A DNA stretch of 43,636 nt from Gammaproteobacteria bacterium. Lineage in GTDB: Bacteria > Pseudomonadota > Gammaproteobacteria > Steroidobacterales > Woeseiaceae. The translations under genes and the position numbers were made by a program. Of the stretch, positions 16,238 through 23,887 are shown in pieces. Location: positions 1 to 43,636 of the forward strand of contig JAHEGH010000021.1 in NCBI GenBank assembly GCA_024639825.1, read 5' to 3'. Positions within the stretch are counted from its first letter, which is position 1. Each line of letters opens with the position of its first letter. Below the pieces are notes generated by a model. It ran no database searches. It was given only the letters and a program-made list of their open reading frames with translations, and was not told where the DNA came from.

Positions 16238-18076
16238 TTGTCATCTGATATTTCCAAACATATGGACGGCGAAGCGCTGGCAGCAGCGCTGACGTCAGGA
16301 ATCCACCGGGTCCTCGGCGAACAGGAACTCCTCAACCGCATCAATGTGTTTCCGGTCGCTGACAGCGATACCGGCACCAATCTGAGCCTGTCCCTGGGTT
16401 CCGCACTCGGTCCGCTGAGCAGGCCTGGAGAGAAGCATCTTGGCACGATGCTCGCCGCCGTTGCCGATGCCTTACTCGATGGTGCACGCGGCAACTCCGG
16501 CGCCATTGTCGCCCAGTTCTTCCAGGGCATGAGCGACTCGGCGGGTGAGATCACACGTTTCACTACCTACACGTTTGGCAAAGCGGTCAGCATGGGCAAC
16601 GAGTACGCGCATGACGCACTGTCGGAACCGCGTGAAGGCACGATTCTTTCCGTCATCGCCGCGTTCTCCCAGAGTATTGCGCACCAGGTAAGCAACGTTC
16701 GCGAAGGTGACTTTCCGGTCGTCATGAGCAAGGCACTGGAGCACGTCGAAGAAGCGCTGGCCAACACACCCAACCAACTGGAAGTGCTCCGCAAAGCCGG
16801 CGTCGTCGACGCTGGCGCAAAAGGATTTACCGAACTCGTTGCCGGCATCGCGGGTTATCTGCAGGACGGTACGGTCGCGCCCCTGCCCGACACATCCTTC
16901 GCCCACGAGCTGGAACCCTCACTGAATATTCTCGAGGCAGATAACGATTCGCAATTTCGTTTCTGTACGGAGTGTATTGTGACGGGCACGGACATAAACC
17001 GTCGCAAGCTGCGTGAGGCACTTGCCGAACTGGGTGACTCACTCGTACTCGCGGGGACCAAGCGCAAGGCAAAAATCCACATTCACGTGGACGAGCCTGA
17101 AATCGTATTCGATGCGGCGCGGGAATACGGCGAGGTCAGCGCACAGAAAGCGGATGACATGCATCGGCAGCAACATGCAACGCATGGCGATAAGCAGAGC
17201 TTCGCCGTGATCGTGGACTCGGCGGCGGATATCACCGACGAGGATTTTGAGCGCCACGACATTCATATGGTTCCCTGTCGCATCCAGTTTGGAGAGCACG
17301 GTTACCTTGATAAGGTCGGCATCACCATCGATGAGTTTTACAGCGAGCTCGAAAGCAACCCGCACCACCCAACGACGTCGCAGCCCTCACCCGGCGATTT
17401 CCGACGCCAATTCCAGTTCCTTGCGAGCCATTTTGACAACGTCATCTCAATCAACGTGATGAGTGGCGCGAGCGGCACTTACGACGCGGCTTGCCTGGCC
17501 GCATCACGCACGAATGCCCGCGGCAAAGTCCACGTCATCGACTCTCGGAATGGGTCACTGGGGCAGGGTCAGCTGGCGGTTCTCGCTGCCGAGTGCGCGA
17601 AGGCCGGCCTCGATGTCGATCGCACTATCGCCGCTGTTGAGGCTCAGGTACCACAGACAACCAGCTACGTGATTCTTAAAGACCTGCGATACGCGGTACG
17701 CGGCGGACGCCTGCCTGCCTGGGTCAAATCCGTGGCTGACGTGCTGCGACTGACGCCGATCATCTATACGACGCACGAGGGCAAACTCGGTCTGAGTAGC
17801 TTCCTCTTCGGCCGCGCCAACTGGATTGAAAAATTTGCGCGTCACGTGGCGCGACGAGCTCCGGCCGGACCTGTCGAAATTGGGGTCGGTCATGCAATCT
17901 GTGCCGAGGACGCGGCGGCACTGGAGGAGCATCTGCACAAGCTGATTCCGGACATCCGGAAATCACGGATCAGCGGCGTGAGTCCTGCTATCGGCGTACA
18001 CGGCGGCCCCGGCTCCCTGCTCGTCGCTGTGAAACCCTGGATCTCAGCGCAGGATATCGCCGACAGCACTGATTAG
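16238..18076 (+). CDS. DhaL-DegV fusion, candidate single-chain fatty acid kinase
   Basis: A 612-residue fusion. Residues 1-~205 are a DhaL/DAK2-type ATP-binding domain (INVFPVADSDTGTNL with its metal-binding aspartates; LLDGARGNSGAIVAQFFQG). About 230-320 is the FakA middle domain (FCTECIVTGTDINRRKL ... HIHVDEPEIVFDAA). About 325-612 is a DegV/FakB fatty-acid-binding domain (FAVIVDSAADITDE, TSQPSPGDF, SGTYDAACLA, DSRNGSLGQG, RGGRLP). In Firmicutes these are the separate proteins FakA and FakB, which phosphorylate exogenous fatty acids. Here both are one chain, so the likely reaction is fatty acid to acyl-phosphate; this is inferred from domains only. The start is TTG with AGGA (16224-16227) 10 nt upstream; the ATG at 16262 lacks a Shine-Dalgarno. 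The 3' end overlaps the opposite-strand SRAP gene by 33 bp. Confidence 0.88.
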   Translation: MSSDISKHMDGEALAAALTSGIHRVLGEQELLNRINVFPVADSDTGTNLSLSLGSALGPLSRPGEKHLGTMLAAVADALLDGARGNSGAIVAQFFQGMSDSAGEITRFTTYTFGKAVSMGNEYAHDALSEPREGTILSVIAAFSQSIAHQVSNVREGDFPVVMSKALEHVEEALANTPNQLEVLRKAGVVDAGAKGFTELVAGIAGYLQDGTVAPLPDTSFAHELEPSLNILEADNDSQFRFCTECIVTGTDINRRKLREALAELGDSLVLAGTKRKAKIHIHVDEPEIVFDAAREYGEVSAQKADDMHRQQHATHGDKQSFAVIVDSAADITDEDFERHDIHMVPCRIQFGEHGYLDKVGITIDEFYSELESNPHHPTTSQPSPGDFRRQFQFLASHFDNVISINVMSGASGTYDAACLAASRTNARGKVHVIDSRNGSLGQGQLAVLAAECAKAGLDVDRTIAAVEAQVPQTTSYVILKDLRYAVRGGRLPAWVKSVADVLRLTPIIYTTHEGKLGLSSFLFGRANWIEKFARHVARRAPAGPVEIGVGHAICAEDAAALEEHLHKLIPDIRKSRISGVSPAIGVHGGPGSLLVAVKPWISAQDIADSTD

Positions 18077-18712
18077 TTCGTCCCCCTCGTTGCGCGCGTT
18101 GTTAACGCGCCTGTCTACGGGCCACGCCTGCAATGCAGGAGTAATCGCCGCGACGTCGTCCAGCAAGTCGGTTGAACCCGCAAGCCATTCGCCAGCTGTG
18201 TTGGATTCGAGAATGACCGGCATACGATGATGCAACGGCGTCATGAAATCGTTCGCTGCCGTCGTGATCAGAGTTGTGGTCTGCAGAGACTCACCGCTTT
18301 CCTTGTCGGTCCAGTTTTCCCATAAACCTGCCAGCGCGAATGGTTCGCCGCTTGCGAGCGAAATGAAGTATGGGGTTTTGACATCACCGTCCTTGTGCCA
18401 CTCGTAAAACCCATCGGCTAGCACAATGCAGCGACGATGCCGGTAGGCGGCCCTGTACGCCGGCTTCTCTGCAACGGTCTCGGCGCGCGCATTTATCATC
18501 TTATTGCCAATCGACGGATCCTTGGCCCAGAAGGGCACAAGGCCCCAGCGCAGCATGACGAGTTCGCGTTCACGGTTGTCGCCGTCGCGGATTGCCGCAA
18601 TGAGCTGGGTCGGTGCGATGTTGTACCGCGGTTTCACCTCGACCGACGCAGACACACCGAACAGTGCTGCTGCGGCCTCGCTTGGCGAATAAAAGGCAAA
18701 GCGGCCGCACAT
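18044..18712 (-). CDS. SRAP-family abasic-site crosslinking protein (YedK/HMCES type)
   Basis: Protects abasic sites in single-stranded DNA by forming a thiazolidine crosslink through Cys2. The 222-residue protein starts MCGRF, with the catalytic Cys2 exposed after Met removal, and carries NARAETVAEKPAYR, ADGFYEWHK (catalytic Glu) and PLHHRMPVIL (active-site His). It is the standard length. It begins 2 nt after the ABC permease stop, so it is probably the third gene of that leftward operon. It overlaps the DhaL-DegV gene tail-to-tail. Confidence 0.94.
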   Translation of the reverse strand: MCGRFAFYSPSEAAAALFGVSASVEVKPRYNIAPTQLIAAIRDGDNRERELVMLRWGLVPFWAKDPSIGNKMINARAETVAEKPAYRAAYRHRRCIVLADGFYEWHKDGDVKTPYFISLASGEPFALAGLWENWTDKESGESLQTTTLITTAANDFMTPLHHRMPVILESNTAGEWLAGSTDLLDDVAAITPALQAWPVDRRVNNARNEGDELISAVGDILR

Positions 18713-18714
18713 GG

Positions 18715-19488
18715 CTATTCGCGGATACCGATGCCGCGCTGCATCAGGAACATGCAGCCAGTGAACAGCACTACGACGAAGATGAGCAGAATCGTGTAGG
18801 CATAGCCGATACTGATATCAGACGTGCCGAGGATGCCGTAGCGGAACGCGTTTACCATGTAGAGAATCGGGTTAGCTTTCGAGACGTTCTGCCAGAACTC
18901 GGGCAGCATCGAGATCGAATAGAAGACGCCGCCCAGGTAGGTTAACGGTGTCAGCACGAATGTGGGGACAATCGAGATATCGTCGAACTTCCTCGCGAAG
19001 ACAGCGTTGATGAAACCCGCCAGCGAGAACACGATCGACGACAGCAGTACAATGGAAATCATGATAAACGGGTGTGCAACCTGCAGGTCAGTGAAGAATA
19101 GTGCGACGATTGTCACCAGCGTACCGACCAGCAGACCACGCAACACGCCGCCTGCCACATGGCCGATGATGATCGTTGCATAGGACATCGGCGCAACCAG
19201 CATCTCCTCGAGATGGCGTCCAAACTTGGCACCAAAAAACGATGAGACTACGTTGCTGTAGGAGTTAGTGATGACCGACATCATGATCAGGCCCGGTGCT
19301 ATGTACTGCATGTAGTCAAAACCATCCATGACGCCGATGCGCCGGCCAATCAGGTTACCGAAGATGATGAAATACAACGTCATCGTGATGGCGGGCGGCA
19401 CGATAGTCTGTACCCAAATGCGCAGTACCCGCACCATTTCCTTGCGAATGATGGTTCTCACGGCAACGATATTCAGTGCGAGATTCAT
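18715..19488 (-). CDS. ABC-2 type transporter permease (YadH-like)
   Basis: Membrane subunit of an ABC-2 exporter. The 257-residue protein has about six hydrophobic helices (about residues 22-42, 60-80, 105-130, 140-165, 172-190, 225-247) and the conserved ABC-2 region with FGAKFGRHLEEMLVAPMS and LTPLTYLGGVFYSISMLP. It is paired with an ATPase with a 4-bp overlap, the same arrangement as yadGH of E. coli, whose substrate is unknown. The start is the ATG at 19488. Confidence 0.9.
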   Translation of the reverse strand: MNLALNIVAVRTIIRKEMVRVLRIWVQTIVPPAITMTLYFIIFGNLIGRRIGVMDGFDYMQYIAPGLIMMSVITNSYSNVVSSFFGAKFGRHLEEMLVAPMSYATIIIGHVAGGVLRGLLVGTLVTIVALFFTDLQVAHPFIMISIVLLSSIVFSLAGFINAVFARKFDDISIVPTFVLTPLTYLGGVFYSISMLPEFWQNVSKANPILYMVNAFRYGILGTSDISIGYAYTILLIFVVVLFTGCMFLMQRGIGIRE

Positions 19489-20408
19489 ACATCCGCCCCC
19501 TTATTCTCAACGAGGTGCATGAACATCTCTTCCAGGCGGTTAGCCTTGTTGCGCAGGCTGATTACTCGAATCCCTTGTGCACTTAGCTGCTCGAACAGGT
19601 CATTGAGATCGGTTTCCTGTCCTTTCTCGACCTCAAGGTCCGCGTCCTCGCGAAGGCGTGTCTCGAAACCCTTTAGCGCTGGCGCAGCGGACAATGGCTC
19701 TGCCAGGCTCAACACAAAAACTTCCCGTTGCAGTTTACGCAGCACTGAACTCATCGATGCGTCTTCAATGATCGTGCCCTCGTCGATGATCGCGATGCGC
19801 CGGCAAAGTGACTCGGCTTCCTCGAGGTAGTGTGTCGTCAGGATGATTGTCGTACCTGCCTCATTGATCTCCTGCAGGAAATCCCACATCGAGCGACGGA
19901 TCTCGATATCTACGCCAGCCGTCGGCTCATCCAGAATAAGGAGCTTCGGTTCATGAACCAGGGCACGCGCGATCATCAGGCGCCGCTTCATGCCGCCCGA
20001 CAGGCTTCGCGAGACGTCGTCGCGACGATCCCAGAGGCGCAGTGCGCGCAGGTATTTCTCCACGCGTTCTTTGCGAAGTTTGCCGCTCAACCCGTAGTAG
20101 CCGGCCTGGTGCGTCACAATGTTACCGACCGTCTCCCACAGATTCAGGTTGATCTCCTGAGGGACGATTCCGAGACAGGCTTTCGCCGCCTCGAGTTCCT
20201 GATCAAGGTTATGACCGAAGATTTCTACTTCGCCGCCGGATTTGTTGACCAGCGAGCTGATGATGCCGATAGCCGTCGTCTTACCGGCGCCGTTCGGCCC
20301 GAGCAGGGCATAAAAATCGCCGGCTTCAACGGTCAGGTCTATACCATTTAGCGCCTGCTTACCATTGGAGTAGGTCTTCGTGAGGTTTCGTATTGTCAGG
20401 GCATTCAT
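19485..20408 (-). CDS. ABC transporter ATP-binding protein (YadG-like)
   Basis: ATPase of the ABC-2 exporter. The 307-residue protein has Walker A GPNGAGKTT (about residues 37-45), Q-loop IVPQEINLNLWETV, signature SLSGGMKRRL (about 136-145), Walker B LLILDEPTAGVDIE and the switch histidine in LTTHYLEEAE. A C-terminal regulatory extension of about 80 residues follows. First gene of the leftward three-gene unit. There is no Shine-Dalgarno before the ATG, and the nearest -10 box predicts a very short leader. Confidence 0.93.
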   Translation of the reverse strand: MNALTIRNLTKTYSNGKQALNGIDLTVEAGDFYALLGPNGAGKTTAIGIISSLVNKSGGEVEIFGHNLDQELEAAKACLGIVPQEINLNLWETVGNIVTHQAGYYGLSGKLRKERVEKYLRALRLWDRRDDVSRSLSGGMKRRLMIARALVHEPKLLILDEPTAGVDIEIRRSMWDFLQEINEAGTTIILTTHYLEEAESLCRRIAIIDEGTIIEDASMSSVLRKLQREVFVLSLAEPLSAAPALKGFETRLREDADLEVEKGQETDLNDLFEQLSAQGIRVISLRNKANRLEEMFMHLVENKGADV

Positions 20409-20418
20409 GAGGCGGCGT

Positions 20419-20424
20419 ATTGTA
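20419..20424 (-). promoter_or_regulatory. -10 box for the yadGH-like operon
   Basis: TACAAT on the minus strand (5/6 match to TATAAT), 10 nt upstream of the ATG at 20408. The predicted start is about 20412, which would give a nearly leaderless message. No good -35 is seen. Confidence 0.3.
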
Positions 20425-20442
20425 ACCGCGTGCAGATGCCGA

Positions 20443-21060
20443 TCACACCTTGTCGGCTACCTGCACCGCTGGCTGCGGCATCCGGCAGGCCGCTGCAGGC
20501 ATACGTCGGCAGGGTACGAGTTCTCTGCTTGTCAGCATCGCCTGCAACGCGCCAATCTGTGCAAAAGCACGCATTTCCTTTAGGGCGCTGCCCCCGCGGC
20601 GCCACAATCTCCGGTACAGGGCTGACGCATCATCGAAGCGTGACTCGATGACCTGGCAGCGTGCTCCGCAATCCAGCACCTGCACCAGCGTCCTCGATGC
20701 GATCTGTTCGCACCAGGACAGGGGCGCGCCGCTGACGAGGCGGGCAACATAGGGATTACGCCGCGCAAGCGCCCAGAGAAACGCAAGCCCGGCCGATTGC
20801 AGGGCCATGAACTCGCTGGCGTGAATCGGGCGCTCCTCGAGGAGGTCCTGTTGCGGGCCCCCGTCGAGCAGCGACTTCCACCGCTGGTCGTCGTGCTCGC
20901 GAAACGAGAACAGCAGGAACGGCGCCGAGGCGAGTCGTTCAAGCCGTTTGCCCGAAAGGCGCGGCGGCCCCTTCGAATCCTCTGGATCCAGCCTGAGCCA
21001 GGCGCGATTCAATGCGCGAACGTTGGCCAGATCGTCGTGTGTCAGCCCTTCGTATTCCAT
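20443..21060 (-). CDS. Hypothetical protein
   Basis: The 205-residue product has no motif I recognise. It has no signal peptide or membrane helix; it is rich in Arg, Leu and Ala with several amphipathic helices (about residues 85-100 and 150-185) and five cysteines in the C-terminal two thirds. A strong Shine-Dalgarno (AAGGGGAGG, about 21064-21072) lies just before the ATG and supports real translation. It is divergent from the FlhC-like gene across a 141-bp AT-rich region, so the two may share control. It ends 34 bp upstream of the yadG-like gene on the same strand. Confidence 0.7.
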   Translation of the reverse strand: MEYEGLTHDDLANVRALNRAWLRLDPEDSKGPPRLSGKRLERLASAPFLLFSFREHDDQRWKSLLDGGPQQDLLEERPIHASEFMALQSAGLAFLWALARRNPYVARLVSGAPLSWCEQIASRTLVQVLDCGARCQVIESRFDDASALYRRLWRRGGSALKEMRAFAQIGALQAMLTSRELVPCRRMPAAACRMPQPAVQVADKV

Positions 21061-21134
21061 ACAGCCTCCCCTTGCGCACGGTTTCGGTCCTTTTTTCGTG
21101 CATTTTTGTATTTTCTATATATTTGATTGCTCGA

Positions 21135-21175
21135 CCATGTATGGATGATATAGGGTATCTTAATACCATATATGG
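21135..21175. promoter_or_regulatory. Paired palindromic operator-like sites before the FlhC-like gene
   Basis: Two near-identical palindromes, CCATGTATGG (21135-21144) and CCATATATGG (21166-21175; ACCATATATGGT is a perfect 12-mer), start 31 bp apart, close to three helical turns. Between them GGTAT-CTTA-ATACC (21154-21167) is a further inverted repeat. TTGATT at 21123-21128 could be a -35, with the first palindrome in the spacer. A binding site for a dimeric regulator is likely; which protein is unknown. Confidence 0.5.
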
Positions 21176-21201
21176 TCATAATCTATCACAAAGAGCAAAA
21201 A

Positions 21202-21792
21202 ATGAGACTAACCGACGATCGCTATGCAGGGGAACGCAGCCAGTTTGAGCTGGCCCTCAGGATGATTCGGCACGAAGCCCGCACGCGCACCATCCGCGAG
21301 TGCACGGGCCTCTCTGACGACCGGATTCGCAAATTGTATTCCACCTATTTCCGCAACAGCGGGCGGGCAGAAATCAAGCGGCGGCGGGGTAAATCACCGC
21401 GCCAGGTGCAGCGCTTCGTAAAGAACCCGCAGAATAAACTGCAGGCAACAACCCTCGTTGCGCTCTTCTGCGCCGGTCTTTTGGTGCGGATCGATAAAAA
21501 TAACCGGGTCCACCCACGCTGGCCGCGGCCCGATGTCGAATTCGGGCACCGCCTGTGTCGCGCTTATGAGACCTATTTGCTGCTCCACGACAATGCGAAG
21601 CTGAATTTCGAGTGGGCATGGAACCTGTTGCACTGTATCGGCTACAACGACGAGCTGTATCTGGCAGTGTGCGCCCAGTGCAACGCACGCTACGTTCAGG
21701 ATGCCTATGCGCTCGACAACAGGACCTGTCCTACCTGCGAGATCAGCACGACTTCCGGTACACTGTCGGCGCGCGTTTCAGACGCGCAATAA
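21202..21792 (+). CDS. FlhC-like transcriptional regulator without FlhD
   Basis: A 196-residue protein that follows E. coli FlhC over most of its length. The N-terminal helical region is [17 protein letters not shown] then [15 protein letters not shown]. The core is [10 protein letters not shown] ... [10 protein letters not shown] ... [10 protein letters not shown], and the zinc-binding tail is [11 protein letters not shown] ... RTCPTC with the four cysteines of FlhC. FlhC normally works as FlhD4C2 to activate flagellar genes, but no flhD or flagellar gene is present here. Start chosen at ATG 21202 (AAGAG 6 nt upstream). The in-frame ATG at 21172 lacks a ribosome site and lies inside a palindrome. 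Function beyond DNA-binding regulation is not known. Confidence 0.8.
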   Translation: MRLTDDRYAGERSQFELALRMIRHEARTRTIRECTGLSDDRIRKLYSTYFRNSGRAEIKRRRGKSPRQVQRFVKNPQNKLQATTLVALFCAGLLVRIDKNNRVHPRWPRPDVEFGHRLCRAYETYLLLHDNAKLNFEWAWNLLHCIGYNDELYLAVCAQCNARYVQDAYALDNRTCPTCEISTTSGTLSARVSDAQ

Positions 21793-21823
21793 CAAAAATC
21801 GACACTTAAGGGAGTTAGACCAG

Positions 21824-22210
21824 ATGTTAAAAGAATTCAAAGACTTCGCGATGCGGGGCAACGTCGTCGACATGGCCGTCGGAATCATTATCGGCGCAGC
21901 CTTCGGTAAGATCGTTTCGTCATTGGTTTCCGACGTGATCATGCCGCCCATCGGTATGATTATGGGCAGCGTGAGTTTCAGCGATCTCGCCATAGCGCTC
22001 GGCGAAGGCGAAGGCGCTGCCACACTTAACTACGGCGTGTTCATCGATACCGTTATCAACTTCGTGATTGTGGCACTCGCCGTCTTCATGTTGATCAAGG
22101 GCATCAACTCGATGAAGAAGAAGGAAGAAGCAAAGCCCGCAGAGCCTCCCAAGCCATCGGCAGAAGAGACCCTGTTGACAGAAATTCGCGACCTTCTCGC
22201 CAAGCAATGA
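21824..22210 (+). CDS. mscL: Large-conductance mechanosensitive channel
   Basis: Tension-gated inner-membrane channel that releases solutes on osmotic downshock. The 128-residue protein has the N-terminal amphipathic helix [18 protein letters not shown], the pore helix [17 protein letters not shown] (about residues 18-45), second membrane helix [20 protein letters not shown] (about 74-95), and a charged C-terminal bundle ending [17 protein letters not shown] lies about 10 nt before the ATG. It follows the FlhC-like gene by 31 bp with no terminator seen. Confidence 0.96.
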   Translation: MLKEFKDFAMRGNVVDMAVGIIIGAAFGKIVSSLVSDVIMPPIGMIMGSVSFSDLAIALGEGEGAATLNYGVFIDTVINFVIVALAVFMLIKGINSMKKKEEAKPAEPPKPSAEETLLTEIRDLLAKQ

Positions 22211-22241
22211 TCAAAGCCCGTCCGGGCTGAAAGTAGCCGCT

Positions 22242-23126
22242 ATGGAAGACCATAACGTCTTTGCGGGGGCCTTTGTCGACCGTAGCGGTGAGCGCCGCAA
22301 GGATTCTGACTGGCTGGCCGAAGCGATGTCGGCCAGTGCCACGCGCTTCGTGCCGGTGTGGGGCGATCGCTGCCTGGTAGGCGGCGATCCGCCCGGCGCC
22401 GTCCTGCTTGAGCGATCGCAAATTGACGCGTTCATCGACGAACAGAACGTAATATTCCTCGGACTGTTCCGCAACCAGCCGGCCTTTGCCGTGTCGATCA
22501 GCAGCGACCTGGATCCGCCGTTCGCGGAACTCGGTGAGTTCAAGGACCTGCGCTTTCTCGGGACGGTGCTCCCCGCCGACGAAGCCAACCTCGCCGCCCA
22601 TGCTCGGGCCATCGTGCTCTGGCATGAAGCGACGCTTTACTGCGGCAAATGCGGATCGGCGTCACAGCCGGAAGCCGGGGGCAATATGCGGCGGTGCTGT
22701 AATCCGGACTGCGACCAGCAGATATTCCCGCGCACAGACCCCGCGATCATCGTGCTCGTCGCTGATGGCGACCGCTGCCTGCTAGGCCGTCAGGCGAGCT
22801 GGCCGGAAGGGCGCTACTCCACCATTGCCGGTTTCGTGGAGCCTGGCGAAAGTCTCGAAGATGCCGTTCGCCGCGAAGTCTTTGAAGAGACCAACATCCG
22901 CGTGGGCGCGGTAAGCTACCACAGCTCGCAACCCTGGCCCTTCCCATCGGCCCTCATGCTCGGCTTTGTAGCCGAAGCGACAACTGACGACATCAACCTC
23001 AACGATGGAGAACTCGAGGACGCGCAGTGGTTCACGCGCGATCAACTGAGGTCGGGTGACGTTGGCTTGCCTTTCAAGATCTCGATCGCAAGACGGCTTG
23101 TCGATCACTATATCCACGGCGACTGA
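22242..23126 (+). CDS. nudC: NAD(H) pyrophosphatase / RNA deNADding Nudix hydrolase
   Basis: Hydrolyses NADH to NMNH and AMP and removes NAD caps from RNA. The 294-residue protein has an N-terminal domain and a four-cysteine zinc site (CGKCG ... CCNPDC, about residues 131-151). The Nudix box GFVEPGESLEDAVRREVFEE (about 198-217) follows, then the NudC-specific SQPWPFPSALMLGF motif. All key features are intact. The NRDE gene follows after 2 nt. Confidence 0.95.
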   Translation: MEDHNVFAGAFVDRSGERRKDSDWLAEAMSASATRFVPVWGDRCLVGGDPPGAVLLERSQIDAFIDEQNVIFLGLFRNQPAFAVSISSDLDPPFAELGEFKDLRFLGTVLPADEANLAAHARAIVLWHEATLYCGKCGSASQPEAGGNMRRCCNPDCDQQIFPRTDPAIIVLVADGDRCLLGRQASWPEGRYSTIAGFVEPGESLEDAVRREVFEETNIRVGAVSYHSSQPWPFPSALMLGFVAEATTDDINLNDGELEDAQWFTRDQLRSGDVGLPFKISIARRLVDHYIHGD

Positions 23127-23128
23127 CC

Positions 23129-23884
23129 ATGTGTCTTATCGCGCTCAGTTTCGGCCAGCACCCCGACTACCCCCTTATACTCGCCGCCAACCGTGATGAG
23201 TTTCATGCGCGTCCCACGAAGGAAGCACACTGGTGGCCGGATAAACCGGATGTTGTCGGGGGCCGCGACCTGCAGGCGGGTGGCACATGGCTGGCATTGC
23301 ATCGGAATGGTCGTTTCGCCACAGTCACCAACTATCGCGACGCGATGGCTCCGAAGCCGGGCAATCGATCACGCGGCCATCTCGTAACCGGATTCCTGGA
23401 CAGCAATTTGTCGCCTGGGGACTACCTGGCGACCATTGAGGAAGACCGGTACGCGGGTTTTAACCTGATTGTCGGGACGAGCGATGATGTCGCCTATTTA
23501 TCAAACCGCGAGGAAGGGACACGCAGACTCGAGCCCGGCACCTACGGTCTGAGTAATGCACTCCTCGATGGACCCTGGCACAAGGTCGAAAGCAGCAAAG
23601 AAAAGCTGCTGGCATTGCTCGAAACGAACGCCGCCAACGAATCATCCTTGCTGCGCCTCATGAATGACCGGACAAAGGGCCCTGTATCGGAGGTCAGGAC
23701 GGACCAGCTCAAGTTCGACAAGGCACATGCGATTACTGCGCCATTCATTGTCATGCCGGATTACGGCACTCGCTGCACGACCATCGTAATGGCAGACACG
23801 AGCGGCAAGTGGCGCTTCACCGAGAGACGCTTCGATCCCGCCGGTCAAAAGACCGGCGAGTCGAAGTTCTCATTCTCAGCATAA
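23129..23884 (+). CDS. NRDE/TANGO2-family protein
   Basis: The 251-residue protein begins MCLIALSF and carries LILAANRDEFHARPT (residues ~17-31), the motif that names the NRDE family, then WWPDKPDVVGGRDLQAGGTWLAL and FATVTNYRD. The family is related to eukaryotic TANGO2; an Ntn-hydrolase-like fold with a Cys2 nucleophile has been suggested. Its substrate is not settled. The conserved Cys2 is present. It lies 2 nt after nudC and is probably cotranscribed. The end meets the ABC permease tail-to-tail with 3 nt between them. Confidence 0.9.
   Translation: MCLIALSFGQHPDYPLILAANRDEFHARPTKEAHWWPDKPDVVGGRDLQAGGTWLALHRNGRFATVTNYRDAMAPKPGNRSRGHLVTGFLDSNLSPGDYLATIEEDRYAGFNLIVGTSDDVAYLSNREEGTRRLEPGTYGLSNALLDGPWHKVESSKEKLLALLETNAANESSLLRLMNDRTKGPVSEVRTDQLKFDKAHAITAPFIVMPDYGTRCTTIVMADTSGKWRFTERRFDPAGQKTGESKFSFSA
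23831..23865. other. Strong stem-loop at the 3' end of the NRDE gene
   Basis: CGCCGGTC-AAAA-GACCGGCG (23839-23858) is a perfect 8-bp stem with a 4-nt loop, extended by flanking TTCGA/TCGAA. It lies inside the coding sequence, 20 nt before the NRDE stop and close to the converging permease stop. There is no T-tract on either side, so a simple intrinsic terminator is unlikely. It may protect the mRNA 3' end. Confidence 0.4.
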
Positions 23885-23887
23885 ACT

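Noticed and set aside
21701-21823. Longer start for mscL
   Set aside because: It overlaps the FlhC-like gene, and MscL proteins begin almost exactly at the ATG at 21824.
22215-22228. AGCCC-GTCC-GGGCT hairpin after mscL as terminator
   Set aside because: Only 5 bp and followed by GAAAG, not a T-tract.
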